Assembly (NCBI GenBank): GCA_965214125.1
Contig: CBDCBA010000024.1
Coordinates: 310,001 to 374,000, forward strand
Reading direction: 5' to 3'
DNA length: 64,000 nt
Origin: CBDCBA01 sp965214125
GTDB taxonomy: Bacteria > Planctomycetota > Phycisphaerae > Tepidisphaerales > Tepidisphaeraceae
The notes under the pieces are model-generated. The model saw only the letters and a program-made list of their open reading frames with translations, had not been told where the DNA came from and made no database searches. Shown one piece after another: positions 43,172 through 50,901 of the stretch. The translations under genes and the position numbers were made by a program. Within the stretch, counting starts at the first letter, position 1. Every line of letters starts with the position of its first letter.

Positions 43172-45046
43172 GTGTCGACCGCCCCCGCAAATCTCGAGTA
43201 CGCCTCGCCGGCGCCCAACCGCTACGAGTGGGAGCTGGAGAACGAGCGCGCCCGCATGCTCCGCCGGCGCTTCCTGTGGTTCACGGGCACGCTGATCGTC
43301 CTGACGCTGATCGGGGCCCCCTTCACGATTCACACCACGATCACGCGCACCGGCTCGGACTACTGGTTCGGCGTGACCGGGCTCGTCAGCACGGTGGTGC
43401 AACTGGTCGTGCTGGGCTTGGCCTTTCGCTACGCGCGGGCGCAGGTACGCCACGAGCGGCGGATTTACGCCCTTTCCTTCTGGATCGTGCTGGGCCTGGG
43501 GCTGCTGTCGCTGGTGACGGGGGCGATCAGCCACCAACTGATGCGCCAGGCAGACTCGACCCTCGTGCGTGCGGGCGTCGACGAACGCCGAGCCGCCCGC
43601 GAGCGGGTGGCCGAGCGACTGACGGCCCAGTCCCCCGACGTGGGCGAGGCCGTCGAGCAGGCGGCGGTCGTGGCGAGCCCCGAGACAGCCGGCCCGGCGT
43701 TGGCAAACGAGGCCGTCGGCGACGCCGTTGGCGAGATTGCGGGCGGAGGCTCCTCGCCCGAGCCCGCGCCCGCCGAGCGTTCGGGCCGGCCGATGCCGGA
43801 TTGGGCGTACCAGACCATCTCGCTTTGGTCGCTGTGGTCGTCGCTGTTCATCACGCACTTCGTGGCGTGCCTGTTCCTGCCTTGGACGGTGCGCGAGGCG
43901 TGGCGACCCGCTGGCTGGCTGCTGGCGGCGGCGGGCCTGCTCGTCCTGCTGACCCTTGCCGCGGGACAGGGGTCGCTGTGGTACTTCCTCGGGGCCGGCA
44001 TCGCCCTGCCGATCGCGCCGCTGCCAGGGCTGGGCTGGTGTTGGTGGCGTTACAGCCGATTCCGCGAAACCTACCGCTGGAAGTTCGATTCCGGCCAGCT
44101 CCAGGCGATCCAGGAGGACCTTAGCGGTGCCCGCAAGATTCACGAGGCGAGCCTGCCCAACCGCCACCGCCTAGGGCCGATTCGCATGAGCTACGTCTAC
44201 GAGCCCATGAGCCAGATCGGTGGTGACCTGCTCTTCGTCCACCCGCCCCTGCCCGCCGACGACCCCGACCACGTGCCGGAGCGCTATACGGTGGTCCTGC
44301 TCGACGTCACCGGCCACGGCATCGCCGCGGCGCTGACCGTCAACCGCCTCGTCGGCGAGCTCGAACGCCTCTTCGCCGAACACCCCGACGTGCCGTGCGA
44401 CGAGCTGATGGCGTCGGTGAACCGCTACATCTACCTCACGATGGCCAAGCACAGCGTCTTCGTGACCGGCGTGGCGATCTGCGTCGAGTGCTGCGCTCCC
44501 GAGGGCCGGGACCAGTTCGACGTCTGGAGCGACCCGCACCGCGTTAGCTTCGCCAGCGCCGGGCATCCGACGGCATGGTTACGTCGCACCGACGGCCGCA
44601 TGACGCCGCTGGAGAGCAACGCGATGATGCTCGGCGTGCTGCCGCCCGAGGCTTTCGAGGTCGAGGTGCAGCGGGTCACGCTCGACCCCGGCGACGCGAT
44701 CGTGGCCTACACCGACGGCGCGACCGAGGCGAAGGGGCAGGCGCCGCAGATGCTCGGCATCGAGGGCGTGCGCCGGCTGGTCGACCGCGTCGCCCGCAAT
44801 CGGACTATCGCGGGCGACAGCGGGGAATCGGGCGATGCCACCACGGCCGTCCGCCCGCGGGAGGCCGAGGCGTTCGGTTGGCCCGACAAGCTCATCCGCC
44901 ACGTCGCCGCCCACCGCGCCGCCCCGCCCGAGGATGACACGCTCATCGCCGTCGTCTACCGCCCCCTTGCCAGCGACGCCCCGCCGCGCGTCGCGGAACT
45001 CGCCGACGAACCGGTGGCCGACGCGGAACTAGCGGGCGTCGCGTAA
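43172..45046 (+). CDS. SpoIIE/RsbU-type serine phosphatase with membrane domain
   Basis: The 624-residue protein has a membrane part in the first half (hydrophobic segments around residues 33-53, 68-88, 107-125, 215-240 and 250-290) and a PP2C-like SpoIIE domain in the second. The metal-binding motifs are QIGGDLLFV, LLDVTGHGIAAALTV, FASAGHPTAW, AYTDGATEAKG and EDDTLIAVV. It probably removes phosphate from an anti-anti-sigma factor in a partner-switching pathway. No STAS or anti-sigma gene adjoins it. A GTG start at 43172 is used. The 14-unit GGGGATT tract begins just after the stop. Confidence 0.9.
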   Translation: MSTAPANLEYASPAPNRYEWELENERARMLRRRFLWFTGTLIVLTLIGAPFTIHTTITRTGSDYWFGVTGLVSTVVQLVVLGLAFRYARAQVRHERRIYALSFWIVLGLGLLSLVTGAISHQLMRQADSTLVRAGVDERRAARERVAERLTAQSPDVGEAVEQAAVVASPETAGPALANEAVGDAVGEIAGGGSSPEPAPAERSGRPMPDWAYQTISLWSLWSSLFITHFVACLFLPWTVREAWRPAGWLLAAAGLLVLLTLAAGQGSLWYFLGAGIALPIAPLPGLGWCWWRYSRFRETYRWKFDSGQLQAIQEDLSGARKIHEASLPNRHRLGPIRMSYVYEPMSQIGGDLLFVHPPLPADDPDHVPERYTVVLLDVTGHGIAAALTVNRLVGELERLFAEHPDVPCDELMASVNRYIYLTMAKHSVFVTGVAICVECCAPEGRDQFDVWSDPHRVSFASAGHPTAWLRRTDGRMTPLESNAMMLGVLPPEAFEVEVQRVTLDPGDAIVAYTDGATEAKGQAPQMLGIEGVRRLVDRVARNRTIAGDSGESGDATTAVRPREAEAFGWPDKLIRHVAAHRAAPPEDDTLIAVVYRPLASDAPPRVAELADEPVADAELAGVA

Positions 45047-45052
45047 GCGGCT

Positions 45053-45150
45053 GGGGATTGGGGATTGGGGATTGGGGATTGGGGATTGGGGATTGGGGAT
45101 TGGGGATTGGGGATTGGGGATTGGGGATTGGGGATTGGGGATTGGGGATT
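45053..45150 (+). repeat. GGGGATT tandem repeat, 14 units
   Basis: Exactly 14 perfect copies of GGGGATT (98 bases) start six bases after the phosphatase stop codon. The run of GGGG blocks every seven bases could form G-quadruplexes on the plus strand and in the transcript. A seven-base unit is prone to slippage. It ends in TATAATT at 45150-45156, which looks like a -10 box for the downstream small gene at 45308. Confidence 0.95.
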
Positions 45151-45165
45151 ATAATTCCGGCCAAC

Positions 45166-45187
45166 GCCCAGTCGCTTGCGGCTGGGT
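45166..45187. repeat. Half copy of CGCCCAGTCGC element
   Basis: CGCCCAGTCGCTTGCGGCTGGG repeats one arm of the palindrome at 38396-38493 with one T lost from the CTTTG run. A partial complement (GACCCAGCC) lies near 45208-45216. It is in the leader of the gene starting at 45308. Confidence 0.65.
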
Positions 45188-45307
45188 CGGGGCGGGACAC
45201 GGCGCGACCCAGCCCCGCCGCGCTTGCCGTCGGCGTCGAGCGGCCTACCATCGCGGCCCCCACCGATCCGAACGGTTTCGCCGGTTCCTCGCGAGAAAGT
45301 TTCCGCC

Positions 45308-45619
45308 ATGTCTGCCCCCGCCCTCTCCGCCAAGCCCGGCGACACGTTCCACGTCAAAATCGTCAGGACGCCCGTGCGCGAGGGCGCTCGCAAAACGCTC
45401 GAACGCCTCTTTATGAGCGACGACGAGTACCGCGCCCCGATCGACGCCCGCGCCGCCAACCACTCGCATCGCCCCAAGCGGCGCGGCGGGCGCATCTACA
45501 CGAAGTGGACCCGCAAGGTCCACCCCGACCTCGCCGTCGGCCACGAGGCGAAGGTCAAGGCGACCGCCCAGCACGCCCGCGACCTCGCGAGCGTCCGGTC
45601 GTTCGTCGAAGTGGCGTAG
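45308..45619 (+). CDS. Small basic protein of unknown function
   Basis: The 103-residue protein is rich in Arg, Lys and His and has no hydrophobic segment. Notable segments are GDTFHVKIVRTPVREGARKT, FMSDDEYRAPIDAR, HRPKRRGGRIYTKW and PDLAVGHEAKVKA. A ribosome- or nucleic-acid-associated role is possible from composition alone. The ATG at 45308 follows a purine-rich GCGAGAAAG. Its TAG stop coincides with the left end of a MITE-like element. Confidence 0.72.
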   Translation: MSAPALSAKPGDTFHVKIVRTPVREGARKTLERLFMSDDEYRAPIDARAANHSHRPKRRGGRIYTKWTRKVHPDLAVGHEAKVKATAQHARDLASVRSFVEVA

Positions 45620-45752
45620 CTCTCCAAGCCAACTCAATCGCCCCGCCGCGTTGTGCGTCCTCTGCTGTAATGGGCACGGCCCACCTCCGGATCCCGATGG
45701 TGGGCCGTGCCCACCCTACAGCAGACGCCACGGTTGAAGTACAACCGATCTA
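45617..45752. repeat. MITE-like element, copy A
   Basis: The right 54 bases (45699-45752) match 54493-54546 in 52 of 54 positions. An inner palindrome pairs 45671-45685 with 45699-45713. Both ends are TAG read outward-in: the left one is the stop of the gene ending at 45619 and the right one, on the minus strand, is the stop of the response regulator ending at 45750. The left end is diverged, so that boundary is less certain. Confidence 0.7.
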
Positions 45753-46121
45753 GTGCAGTCCGCCGCCGAGGGTGTCGAGCAGGTGGTTCAGGTCGAGCGG
45801 CTTTGGGAAGAAGTCGACCGCGCCGGGGCGGCTCAGGCTTTCGATGAGCGCGGGCCGGTCGTATTCGCCGCTGATGGCGACCACGCGGCGCGGGCGGTTG
45901 GGCAACGGCAGGCGACCGGTTTGCTCGAGGAGCTCGAACCCGTCCATCTGCGCCAGCGGCATGTGCAGGTCCGTGAGCAGCACGTCGTAGTGCCGCTCAA
46001 GGAGTTCCTGCAGCGCCTCGGCGCCGTCGCCGACGGTGACGACCTCGGCCCCGGCACGGCGGAGCAAACGGCCCATCGCCGAACGGGTGGCGGCGTCGTC
46101 TTCGCAGAGCAGAATCTTCAA
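45750..46121 (-). CDS. Single-domain response regulator
   Basis: The 123-residue protein is a stand-alone receiver domain. It has CEDDAATR with the acidic pair (about residues 6-8), the phosphoacceptor aspartate in DVLLTDLHMP (about residue 51), the conserved Ser in VVAISG and the lysine in FFPKPLD. No output domain follows, so it acts by protein contact or in a phosphorelay. TTG at 46121 is chosen: it gives the usual MKILLCEDD start and has GAGG five bases upstream; GTG at 46127 or 46148 is possible. No kinase adjoins it. Its stop is the TAG of a repeat element. Confidence 0.88.
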   Translation of the reverse strand: MKILLCEDDAATRSAMGRLLRRAGAEVVTVGDGAEALQELLERHYDVLLTDLHMPLAQMDGFELLEQTGRLPLPNRPRRVVAISGEYDRPALIESLSRPGAVDFFPKPLDLNHLLDTLGGGLH

Positions 46122-46179
46122 GCACACCTCGGGGCGAACGAAAGGCACAGGCGTAGGGCGAGCATGCTAGGGCTCGCGC

Positions 46180-46971
46180 TCAATCGCCCGTCGAAAATGC
46201 CGGCAGTTGGTCCCGCCACACGCCGTCGGTTCCCAGGATCTGCGACGGCCGAAAGTTCAGCTTGTACGCCATCGCATCGCACCCGGCGACCCAGAAGCCC
46301 AGGTAGTAGTGCGGCACGTCGTTCGCCCGGCACCACTCGATCTCCCGCAACACGCCCAGCGTGCCCAGCCCGCGACGGAGCTCGTTCGGGTCGAAGTAGA
46401 AATAGACGCTCGACAACGAGCGCGAACTGCGATCGCAGATGCCCACCGCCAGCAGGCGGCCCGTGTCGCGGTGGCGATAGGTGAACTCGATCGTCCGGAC
46501 GGGCGAGTCGTAGAGGAAGTCGACAAAGCTCTGCCAGTCGAGGTGATCGCTCTCGCCGTGGCGGACCTGTTGGTAGCGGCGGTAGAGCTCGAACTTCTCC
46601 TCGGTCGCATTGAGCGGGCCGACGGTGACATGGAGGTCGGCGTTGCGCCTCAGGCAGCGGCGTAGGCTCTTGCTGGGGCGAAAGTCCTCGCTGCGCACCC
46701 GCACCGGCCGGCAGGCGCGGCAACTGGCGCAGGTGGGCCGGTAGATCACCTTGCCGCTGCGGCGAAAGCCGCTGTTCATCAACTCGTGGTAAAGCCCCGG
46801 CGGAAGCTTGTCGGCCAGGAATGCCTCGTCCTTGGCGCGTCGCTCGGGCAGGTACGGGCAGGCGTGGCGACCCAGTTGCACCAGCGGTAACGGCACGGGC
46901 ACCGGCACGTTCGGCCAGCGGCTGCTGACCTGCGGGGCAATGCCGGGCTGGTCGTGGACAATCGACTTCAC
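46180..46971 (-). CDS. bpt: Aspartate/glutamate leucyltransferase
   Basis: The 263-residue enzyme moves leucine from Leu-tRNA onto proteins starting with Asp or Glu, tagging them for ClpS/ClpAP degradation (N-end rule). The family cysteines are visible in ACPYLPERRA near residue 38 and in IYRPTCASCRACRPVRV near residue 80. A GNAT-like C-terminal half follows, with LDWQSFVDFLYDSP, SVYFYFDPNE and YYLGFWVAGCDAMAYK. Length is normal. A GTG start at 46971 is used. The family resembles ATE arginyltransferases; bacterial members are Bpt. Confidence 0.92.
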   Translation of the reverse strand: MKSIVHDQPGIAPQVSSRWPNVPVPVPLPLVQLGRHACPYLPERRAKDEAFLADKLPPGLYHELMNSGFRRSGKVIYRPTCASCRACRPVRVRSEDFRPSKSLRRCLRRNADLHVTVGPLNATEEKFELYRRYQQVRHGESDHLDWQSFVDFLYDSPVRTIEFTYRHRDTGRLLAVGICDRSSRSLSSVYFYFDPNELRRGLGTLGVLREIEWCRANDVPHYYLGFWVAGCDAMAYKLNFRPSQILGTDGVWRDQLPAFSTGD

Positions 46972-47035
46972 GGGACCCGCTCACGGTACGGCAAGTCACC
47001 CCGCCCCGCACAATGCGCCGCACCCTCTGCCAAAC

Positions 47036-47126
47036 GCCGGAGCGGAAGCTCCGGGTGATCGGTGGTAGGTCGAGGGTTTTCGGCTCGCTCGCGCCTGTCA
47101 CCCAAACCCGGAGCGTCCGCTCCGAC
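47036..47126. repeat. GGAAGC-family palindrome, copy 2
   Basis: The arms 47036-47056 and 47106-47126 pair in 19 of 21 bases (GCCGGAGCGGAAGCTCCGGG). It lies between two leftward genes, 20 bases after the photolyase stop in reading direction. Confidence 0.82.
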
Positions 47127-47146
47127 ATCGAGGGCATGACGCAGAA

Positions 47147-48556
47147 TCACCCGTGCTCCTCGCGCAATTGGTCGATCTGCGCCACGTACGCCCCCATGTC
47201 GAACTTGCGGTCGAGGCCCTTCCGGTTCATGTAGCGGATCTTGCCGAAGACGTCGCGCTCGGTCCAGGGCCGATCGTGCAACCCGAAAATCCAGCCGACG
47301 TTCGAGTAGCTGTTCGGGTCGCGCCCGTCGACGAAAAACTTGTTGTTGAGATACAGCAGCGTGTCGTACGCGTACTCGGGCGTGTTGCACCACTCCAGCA
47401 CCTTTTTGCCCCAGTACATCCGCATGTAGTTGTGCATAAAGCCCGTGAGCTTCATCTGCCACATGGCCGCGTTCCAGTACGGGTCATCGGTGTCGGCGGC
47501 CTCGAGCTGCTTGCGGGTGTAAATGGTCGGGCGCTCGTCGTCGCGGTGCTCGGCAAGGGTCTTCTTCGCCCAGTCGGGTAGGCACTGGTATTGGTCGTAG
47601 TCGGGCTCAAACCAGACGAAGTTTTTCGCAAGCTCGCGGCGGACGATCAGCTCTTCCAGATAGCTCTTCGTGTCCTCGCCCAGTTTGGCCTCCTTCACCG
47701 CCAGGGCCAGCTCAAGCGGGCTGATTTGCCCGAAGTGCAGGTACATGCTCATGTAGCTGTGCTTGTCGCGCGACGGCTCGTTGCGGCCGTCGGCGTAGCC
47801 GTCGAGCTTATCCTTCAGGAACCGCTTCACCAGATCGCCCGCCGCCTCCTCGCCACCCTCGAACAGCGGGCTGGGCGGGACGTCGTGGTTGATGTCGAGC
47901 GACTCCAACAGCTTCGCCGGGTCGGAGACGTCGAGCGTCTGTTTCGGCGACCAGTCAAGCGACTTGTTCTTCACGTCGCGTGGTTCCACCGGCGTGAGAA
48001 AGTCGTCCCACCGCTTGTGAATCTTCGGTCGCAACGTGCGGGCGGCGTACTCGCGCTTGTTGCTGGCGGTCTCGACGGGCACGACCACGCCGCTCTCGAC
48101 CTGCACCAGCGCGCAGCCAATCCCTTTCGCCGCCTCCGCGCGCCAGGCGCGACACGGGCGAACGTAGCCCCATATCGGTCACAACGACACTCGCCCCCTT
48201 CGCCTGCTCGATGGCCACCGCCGCCGGACTGCCCTTTAAGGCGGCGAAGCCGATGCCGCGTTTCTCCAGGTTGGCCGCAACGTCGCGCAGGCCTTCGAGC
48301 ATGAAGGCGTAGTGCCGGGCATTCGCCTCGGGGTAGCCGTCGGTCAGGCCGAAGTAGACGCGCAGGGGCTGCTGGCGGTCGTTGGCGCTCAGGGATCGCC
48401 AGTTCCAGCGCGTGGTTCCACCGCGACCGCTGACTGGGCCTGCATCCAGTAGAGGACGAAGGCGCCCTCCTCGTTCGGCGGCGCATTGTTCAGGCGGCGA
48501 ACCCGCTCGGGCGGGATGTCGTCGGGCAGGTCGATCAGGTCGAAGGTTTCGGGCAC
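47147..48556 (-). CDS. phr: Class II CPD photolyase with three apparent frameshifts
   Basis: The enzyme repairs UV-made cyclobutane dimers using FAD and light. The C-terminal two thirds is intact and carries class II signatures: YLEELIVRRELAKNFVW, DPYWNAAMWQMKLTGFMHNY, MRMYWGKKVLEWC and SNVGWIFGLHDRPW. Upstream the frame changes three times. From GTG at 48556 it reads PETFDLIDLPDDIPPERV and VLYWMQAQSAV, shifts near 48417 to RWNHALELAI, near 48393 to QQPLRVYFGLTDGYPEANARHYAFMLEGL, and at the CCCC run 48168-48171 to YVRPCRAW and onward. Each shift is fixed by removing one base, giving about 468 residues, normal for the class. It follows the CoA-binding gene by 11 bases. Confidence 0.85.
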
Positions 48557-48567
48557 AACGCCGCACC

Positions 48568-48967
48568 CTAGCGGCGCATCAGAAGATCGACCTTGTAGCA
48601 GCGGTCCTCGACGTACGTCACGCCCAGCTCCTCCGCGAGCGATCTCGCCTCGGCGCTGACGATGCCGCTTTGGAACCAGACCGCCCCGACGCCCGCGTCC
48701 GCCGCCTCCTGCACGATCGCCGGGGCGTGCTGCGCTGGCGCGGAAGATCACCGCCAGCGCCGGCGGATCGGGAATGGCTCCGAGCGACGGGTAGCACGGC
48801 TCGCCGAGCAGGATGTCGTGCCGCGGGTTGACGGGAACGATCTGCTTGCCGCTGGCGACGAGGCTGCGGGCCACGTCGTGGCTGGGGCGCTGGCGATGGT
48901 CGCTCAGGCCGACGATGGCGAGGCGGTCGACGGCGAGAAGTTGGGAGATGACGTCGGCGTCGGGCAT
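48568..48967 (-). CDS. CoA-binding (YccU-like) protein with one frameshift
   Basis: The gene encodes a small Rossmann-fold CoA-binding protein of the YccU type. The first part reads VDRLAIVGLSDHRQRPSHDVARSL, VPVNPRHDILLGEPCYPSL and IPDPPALAVIFR; one base later, after a shift near 48730-48740, it continues HAPAIVQEAADAGVGAVWFQ, SGIVSAEARSLAEE and EDRCYKVDLLMRR, the expected family ending. The length of 400 bases fits one inserted base in a 132-residue gene. GGAGG lies seven bases before the ATG at 48967. The role is unknown; it is coupled to the photolyase. Confidence 0.82.
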
Positions 48968-49064
48968 AGCGGTCCTCCGGGAAAACGGCGGCCTTCCTAC
49001 ACTACCGCCGCCTCCGCCGATCGGGCGAGGCCCGAACCCCACGATTCCCACGAGTTCACGCGGC

Positions 49065-50101
49065 ATGGCCAAACGCGACTTTTACGAGGTTCTGGGCATT
49101 TCCCGCTCCGCCGAGGCGGCGGAGGTCAAGCGGGCGCACCGCAAGCTCGCGCGCAAGTTTCACCCCGACGTCAATAAGGACGACCCCAAGGCCGCCGAAC
49201 GCTTCGGCGAGGTGCAGGAGGCGTACGAGGTGCTCTCGAACCCGGAGAAGCGGAAACTCTACGACCAGTTCGGCCCACGCCGGACTCGGGGCCGGCGGCG
49301 CACCGGGAGGTGGTGGTGGTGGCGATCCGTTCGAAGCCTTTCGCCGACAGCAACGCGGCCAGGCGCGCGGCGGGCCGGGGCCGGGTGGATTTCCCGGCGG
49401 CTTCCGCGTGGAGGACATTGACCCCGAAGACCTTGAGGACCTGCGCGGCGGGCAGTTCGGCGACGTCTTCGAGGGCCTCTTCGGCTCCGCCGGCCCCTTC
49501 GGCCGACGCGGCAACCGCCCGCGGCCCGGCCCCGGCGACTACGCCACCGGCGCCCGCTCGTCGCCGCGCGCGCCCGACCTGAACATCGAGGTCCCCGTCA
49601 CCATCGACTTCGAGCAGGGCCGCCTTCGGCACGAGCGTGAGCATCGCCACGCCCGGCAGCCGCGAGAAGGTCGAGACCAAGGTGCCCGCCGGCGTCAAGG
49701 ACGGCCAGCGCGTCCGGTTGCGCGGGCGCGGCCACCGCTCGGCCGGGCAGACGGGCGACCTGATTCTCGTCGTCAGCGTCAGGGACCACCGCTACTTCCG
49801 CCGCGACGGGCTCAACGTCCTGCTCGACGTGCCGATCTCCGTCTGGACCGCCCTGCTCGGCGGCAAGGTCGAGGTGCCCACGCTCGACGGCCCCGTCACG
49901 CTCACCGTCCCGCCGGGCGCCAGCGGCGGGCAGAAGCTGCGCGTGAAGGGACGCGGCATCCAACGCGGCGACGACCGCGGCGACCAGCTCGTCACGCTGC
50001 GCATCGTCGTGCCCAGGACGTTGACCGACGACCAGAAGCAGCTCGTCGAGCAACTTCGGGACGCCGCGCCCGTTGAGTCGATCGACATGCCGTGGAAGTA
50101 A
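49065..50101 (+). CDS. CbpA/DnaJ-type chaperone with two frameshifts
   Basis: This is an Hsp40 co-chaperone for DnaK. The J domain is complete (DFYEVLGISRSAEAAEVKRA, the HPD motif in KFHPDVNKDD, YEVLSNPEKRKLYDQFG). A Gly/Phe-rich region and the C-terminal substrate domains follow (LNIEVPVTIDFEQG, ATPGSREKVETKVPAGVKDG, LGGKVEVPTLDGPV, GRGIQRGDDRGD). The four CxxCxGxG zinc motifs of true DnaJ are absent, so it is the CbpA type. The frame shifts at CCC 49274-49276 and at CC 49620-49621; removing one base at each gives a 344-residue protein, normal for CbpA. Confidence 0.86.
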
Positions 50102-50111
50102 CCAACGGCAA

Positions 50112-50138
50112 CGCCCCGCGACGGTTCGGCGCGGGGCG
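50112..50138. terminator. Bidirectional hairpin terminator
   Basis: CGCCCCGCG (50112-50120) pairs perfectly with CGCGGGGCG (50130-50138) around a nine-base loop, followed by GTTT. It lies between the convergent chaperone gene (stop 50101) and the leftward gene ending at 50166. Confidence 0.75.
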
Positions 50139-50165
50139 GTTTGCGGTCGTGTGACGCGGCTCCAA

Positions 50166-50825
50166 CTACGAGTACCCGCCGCCGAAGACGCCGCCGCCGC
50201 GCGAGCCGTTGTTCCCGCCGTCGATCGGGATGTCGCTGAAGGTGTCGCCGCCGCCGGCCGAGCCCGTGAGCCCGCCGACGGACCCGCCCAGGGCCTGCAC
50301 GGCCTCGCCCCCACTGGCGCCCGCGCTGGCGGCGCGGCCGCCCTCGTTGAAGACACCGCCGTCGTACCGGCTGGCTTTGGCCTGCCCGTCGCCGCGGGTC
50401 ACGCTGCCGCCGCCGATCGAGCCGCCTCGGGAGAAGAACGCCCCCGATCGTCCCCCGCCGCCGCCAGGAACGATTGCGCCAAATTGACTGAAGATGTTGC
50501 TAAAGCCATCGCGCAGGTCTGCCTCCGTCTCCGCATCCGGCAGGAAATCGCGGTAGAAGTCGGCGAGGCCGTCGCAGAAGTCCTCCGAAACGCCTCCGCC
50601 AAAGAAGAACCCGTCGTCGATGTCGTCGGCGATCGCGTCGAAGAAGCGGTCGTAGAAGTCGATCCAGTAATCGACCGCCTCGCCGACGCTCACGCGGCGA
50701 TAACCGGTGCCATCGATCTCGCACAACACGGCGCTCGAGCTGGGCCCGAAGTTGACGCTGGACGCCGACAGCATGCGGCGGTTTTCCAGCGACTCCATCA
50801 ACGCGGGGCGGGTGGTGGTTTTCAT
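50166..50825 (-). CDS. Protein with planctomycete-type LExLExRxLLSA-like N-terminus
   Basis: The 219-residue protein begins with MESLENRRMLSA (about residues 10-21), close to the LEPR-like N-terminal motif found on many planctomycete surface and repeat proteins. The middle is acidic and aromatic (DYWIDFYDRFFDAIADDIDDGFFFGG). The last third is glycine- and serine-rich and repetitive, ending GGGVFGGGYS. It may be an exported structural protein, though no normal signal peptide is seen. The ATG at 50825 has AAGGAAG just upstream. Confidence 0.78.
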   Translation of the reverse strand: MKTTTRPALMESLENRRMLSASSVNFGPSSSAVLCEIDGTGYRRVSVGEAVDYWIDFYDRFFDAIADDIDDGFFFGGGVSEDFCDGLADFYRDFLPDAETEADLRDGFSNIFSQFGAIVPGGGGGRSGAFFSRGGSIGGGSVTRGDGQAKASRYDGGVFNEGGRAASAGASGGEAVQALGGSVGGLTGSAGGGDTFSDIPIDGGNNGSRGGGVFGGGYS

Positions 50826-50901
50826 GACTTCCTTTGTAGAAAACGTGCTGCGGGCATTCAAGGCGAGCGTGCGGCCAAATCCTGCCGGCCGCCGGCGCGG
50901 G

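Noticed and set aside
45053..45150. Tandem array as a CRISPR candidate
   Set aside because: Units are seven bases with no spacers; it is a simple tandem repeat.
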